From NCBI GenBank assembly GCA_046153015.1, contig JBJXGF010000260.1:1-5964 (forward strand): a stretch of 5,964 nucleotides of DNA, written 5' to 3'. Shown here in pieces: positions 4,502 to 5,964 of the stretch; within the stretch, counting starts at the first letter, position 1, and the number at the start of each line of letters is the position of its first letter. Made by a program: the position numbers and the translations under genes. Below the pieces are notes generated by a model that saw nothing but the letters and a program-made list of their open reading frames with translations, was not told the DNA's origin and made no database searches. The stretch comes from JBJXGF01 sp046153015 (GTDB lineage: Bacteria > Actinomycetota > Acidimicrobiia > Acidimicrobiales > CAIXPF01).

Positions 4502-5296
4502 ATGCACACGCTCCAGGCGGTCGGCGGCGGAAAGATGGGCGAGGCGCTGATCGGCGGCCTGCTGCGGGCCCAGTGGGCGGCGCCGAAGGAGCTGGCGATC
4601 GTGGAGAAGCTCCCGGCTCGGCGGGCCGAGCTGGAGCGGGCCTTTCCCCAGGTGGCCGTGGTCGCCGAGGTGCTGCCCGGGGTCGACGCGGTCGTGGCGG
4701 TGAAGCCCAACGACGCCGAGGCTGCGTGCCGCCGCCTCGGCGTGGCGCCGCCGCGCCGCCTGCTCTCGATCGCCGCCGGCGTCACCACCGCCCGTCTCGA
4801 GGCGGCCCTCGGAACCGGCGCGCCCACCGCGGTGGTGAGGGCCATGCCGAACACCCCCGCGCTCGTCGGCCGGGGCGCGGCGGGGATCGCCGCCGGCTCG
4901 GCCGCCGGGGAGGATGACCTCGCCTGGGCCGAGGGCATCCTCGGCGCGGTCGGCGTGGTGGTGCGGGTGAGCGAGGCCCAGCTCGACGCCGTGACCGGCC
5001 TGTCGGGCTCTGGCCCGGCCTACGTGTTCCTCGTGGCCGAGGCGTTGATCGAGGCCGGGGTGCTGGCCGGTCTGGCGAGAGACATTGCGGAGCGCCTGGC
5101 GGTAGCCACCCTCGCCGGCTCGGCCGAGCTGTTGGCGGCCTCGGATCGGCCCGCCGCCTCGCTGCGCGCCGACGTGACCTCGCCAGGAGGCACCACCGCC
5201 GCCGGGCTGCGGGAGCTGGAGCGGGCCGGGGTGCGGGCGGCGCTGCTCGACGCGGTGATGGCCGCCACCGAACGATCCCGTCAGCTCGGCGCCTGA
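4502..5296 (+). CDS. proC: Pyrroline-5-carboxylate reductase
   Basis: 264 residues from ATG 4502, close to the usual length of about 270. ProC reduces 1-pyrroline-5-carboxylate to L-proline with NAD(P)H, the last step of proline synthesis, in the cytosol. The N-terminal Rossmann domain starts with VGGGKMGEALIGGLL (7-21; the Gly-rich nucleotide loop). VVAVKP (64-69) and RAMPNTPA (113-120) are the family's conserved cofactor and substrate-side segments. The C-terminal helical dimerisation domain carries GLSGSGPAYVFLVAEALIEA (166-185) and the P5CR signature LRADVTSPGGTTAAGLRELE (221-240). All key motifs are intact, so an active enzyme is expected. There is no ribosome site, and a TAGCGT -10 lies 8 nt upstream, so a leaderless mRNA is likely. 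The gene appears to be transcribed on its own, bounded by hairpins, and converges with the minus-strand gene at the right end. Confidence 0.95.
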   Translation: MHTLQAVGGGKMGEALIGGLLRAQWAAPKELAIVEKLPARRAELERAFPQVAVVAEVLPGVDAVVAVKPNDAEAACRRLGVAPPRRLLSIAAGVTTARLEAALGTGAPTAVVRAMPNTPALVGRGAAGIAAGSAAGEDDLAWAEGILGAVGVVVRVSEAQLDAVTGLSGSGPAYVFLVAEALIEAGVLAGLARDIAERLAVATLAGSAELLAASDRPAASLRADVTSPGGTTAAGLRELERAGVRAALLDAVMAATERSRQLGA

Positions 5297-5309
5297 GCCG
5301 CGCGCCGAC

Positions 5310-5323
5310 CCCGCAGCGGCGGG
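5310..5323. terminator. Small hairpin between convergent genes
   Basis: CCCGC (5310-5314), a 4-nt AGCG loop and GCGGG (5319-5323) form a short stem in the 27-bp gap between the proC stop and the minus-strand stop. An alternative pairing, GCCGC (5297-5301) with GCGGC (5316-5320), is possible. Placement suits a shared bidirectional terminator, but the stem is short and no T-tract is present. Confidence 0.3.
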
Positions 5324-5964
5324 TCACCCGCGAGCCGTGAGCTCCAGCAGCTCGGTTCCGGTGTCGTTGCCCCAGTCCTCGTTCACCGCCACGCCCACCC
5401 GGGCGAGGCGCAGCGGCGCCGCGCCGCGGGCCACGTCGTCGAGGTTGCGGGCGAGCACGGCGCGGCCGTCGAGGCGCACGAGAACCCACCGCCCATCGCA
5501 GCCCGCCCGCAGCCGGTGGACCTCGCCCCAGCGCAGCGCCGCGCCCACGTTGGCCCAGGCGGCGTCGAGCTTCGCCTCCCGACCCCCCGCCACCACGTGG
5601 AGGGTCACCGCGCCGCCGGCGTGATGGCGGGAATCGTCGAGCCAGAGGCTGACCAGCGCGTACCGGTCCGGGTCCTGCCAGAAGGCGAGCCCGGCCCGGC
5701 ACGCCTCGCCCTCGCCCCAGCGCCGCCCGGGCAGGCGCACGGCCAGCTCGAGGTCGGCGAGGTCCGGGCTCGGCCACGCCGTCGTGTACACCGTTCGCCC
5801 CGGGTTGGGGCGCGCTGCGCTGGCCCGCACCCGGGCGCGGCCGCCGGTCCGCTCGATCACGCCGAGGCCCAGCGAGCGCCGCCACGCCGGCGCGGCGCCC
5901 GGGGGCTCCCCGGGCTCGTCGAGTGCGCCCGGGGAGCCGTCGAAGCGCTCCCGCCAGCGCCGCG
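5324..5964 (-). CDS. Unrecognised beta-rich protein, C-terminal part (cut by right window edge)
   Basis: The frame runs open from the right edge of the window to the TGA at 5326-5324, at least 213 codons. A GTG at 5860-5858 could start a 178-residue protein, but the sequence upstream also reads as protein-like (RERFDGSPGALDEPGEPP), so the gene probably begins outside. The visible part has alternating short hydrophobic strands and turns: GRTVYTTAWPSPDLADLELA, AGLAFWQDPDRYALVSLWLD, AVTLHVVAGG and RWVLVRLDGRAVLARNL, ending VGVAVNEDWGNDTGTELLEL. This pattern suggests a beta-sandwich of the concanavalin A/LamG-like or DUF1080-like kind, which often binds carbohydrate. No signal peptide can be judged because the N-terminus is missing. 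The fold call is a guess from the pattern. It is convergent with proC and has no visible functional link to it. Confidence 0.6.
   Translation of the reverse strand, partial: RRWRERFDGSPGALDEPGEPPGAAPAWRRSLGLGVIERTGGRARVRASAARPNPGRTVYTTAWPSPDLADLELAVRLPGRRWGEGEACRAGLAFWQDPDRYALVSLWLDDSRHHAGGAVTLHVVAGGREAKLDAAWANVGAALRWGEVHRLRAGCDGRWVLVRLDGRAVLARNLDDVARGAAPLRLARVGVAVNEDWGNDTGTELLELTARG

Noticed and set aside
5630..5655. Third GGAAT on the + strand (5630-5634) as another SigR-type site.
   Set aside because: No GTT at 18-nt spacing, and it lies inside the minus-strand gene pointing away from any gene start.
4782..5885. 367-codon minus-strand open frame spanning proC and the right-end gene.
   Set aside because: Extremely Arg/Pro-rich product overlapping two better-supported genes; typical of GC-rich shadow frames.

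Overview
The window is very GC-rich (long GGC/GCC-type codon runs, GTG and TTG starts, G/C third positions). It carries a mycothiol-type glycosyltransferase (MshA), which points to an actinobacterium. An RsiG-like c-di-GMP effector, several apparently leaderless genes and an MshA/YbjN gene pair suggest a deep-branching class such as Acidimicrobiia; that placement is inference.

Layout. Bases 1-795 (+) hold a polytopic membrane protein, possibly cut by the left edge, that looks like a degenerate CdsA (phosphatidate cytidylyltransferase) relative. Bases 892-1437 (+) hold an RsiG-like anti-sigma factor with two c-di-GMP motifs, preceded by a WhiG/FliA-type -10 (GCCGATAA) placed for a leaderless GTG start. 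After a hairpin comes a compact operon: an XRE regulator (1600-2028), MshA (2037-3257) and a YbjN-domain protein (3254-3718). A 303-bp gene-free gap (3719-4021) contains a housekeeping-type promoter, a foldable RNA segment and a SigR-type promoter. It leads into a DksA/TraR-family protein that has lost its zinc-finger cysteines (4022-4453). ProC (4502-5296) follows behind its own -10 element. The right end holds the C-terminal part of an unrecognised beta-rich protein on the minus strand (5324 to beyond 5964), convergent with proC.

How it fits together. Two exact GGAAT-N18-GTTGA elements, matching the Streptomyces SigR/mycobacterial SigH consensus, lie upstream of mshA and of the zinc-finger-less DksA-like gene. 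The simplest reading is a thiol-oxidative-stress circuit. Mycothiol synthesis would be boosted together with an RNA-polymerase secondary-channel-type factor that cannot be inactivated by thiol oxidation of a zinc finger. Separately, the RsiG-like gene appears to be transcribed by the kind of sigma factor its product would inhibit, a feedback loop gated by c-di-GMP. Both circuits are inferences from motifs and position; neither sigma factor gene lies in this window. No mobile element, CRISPR array, tRNA or rRNA was seen.
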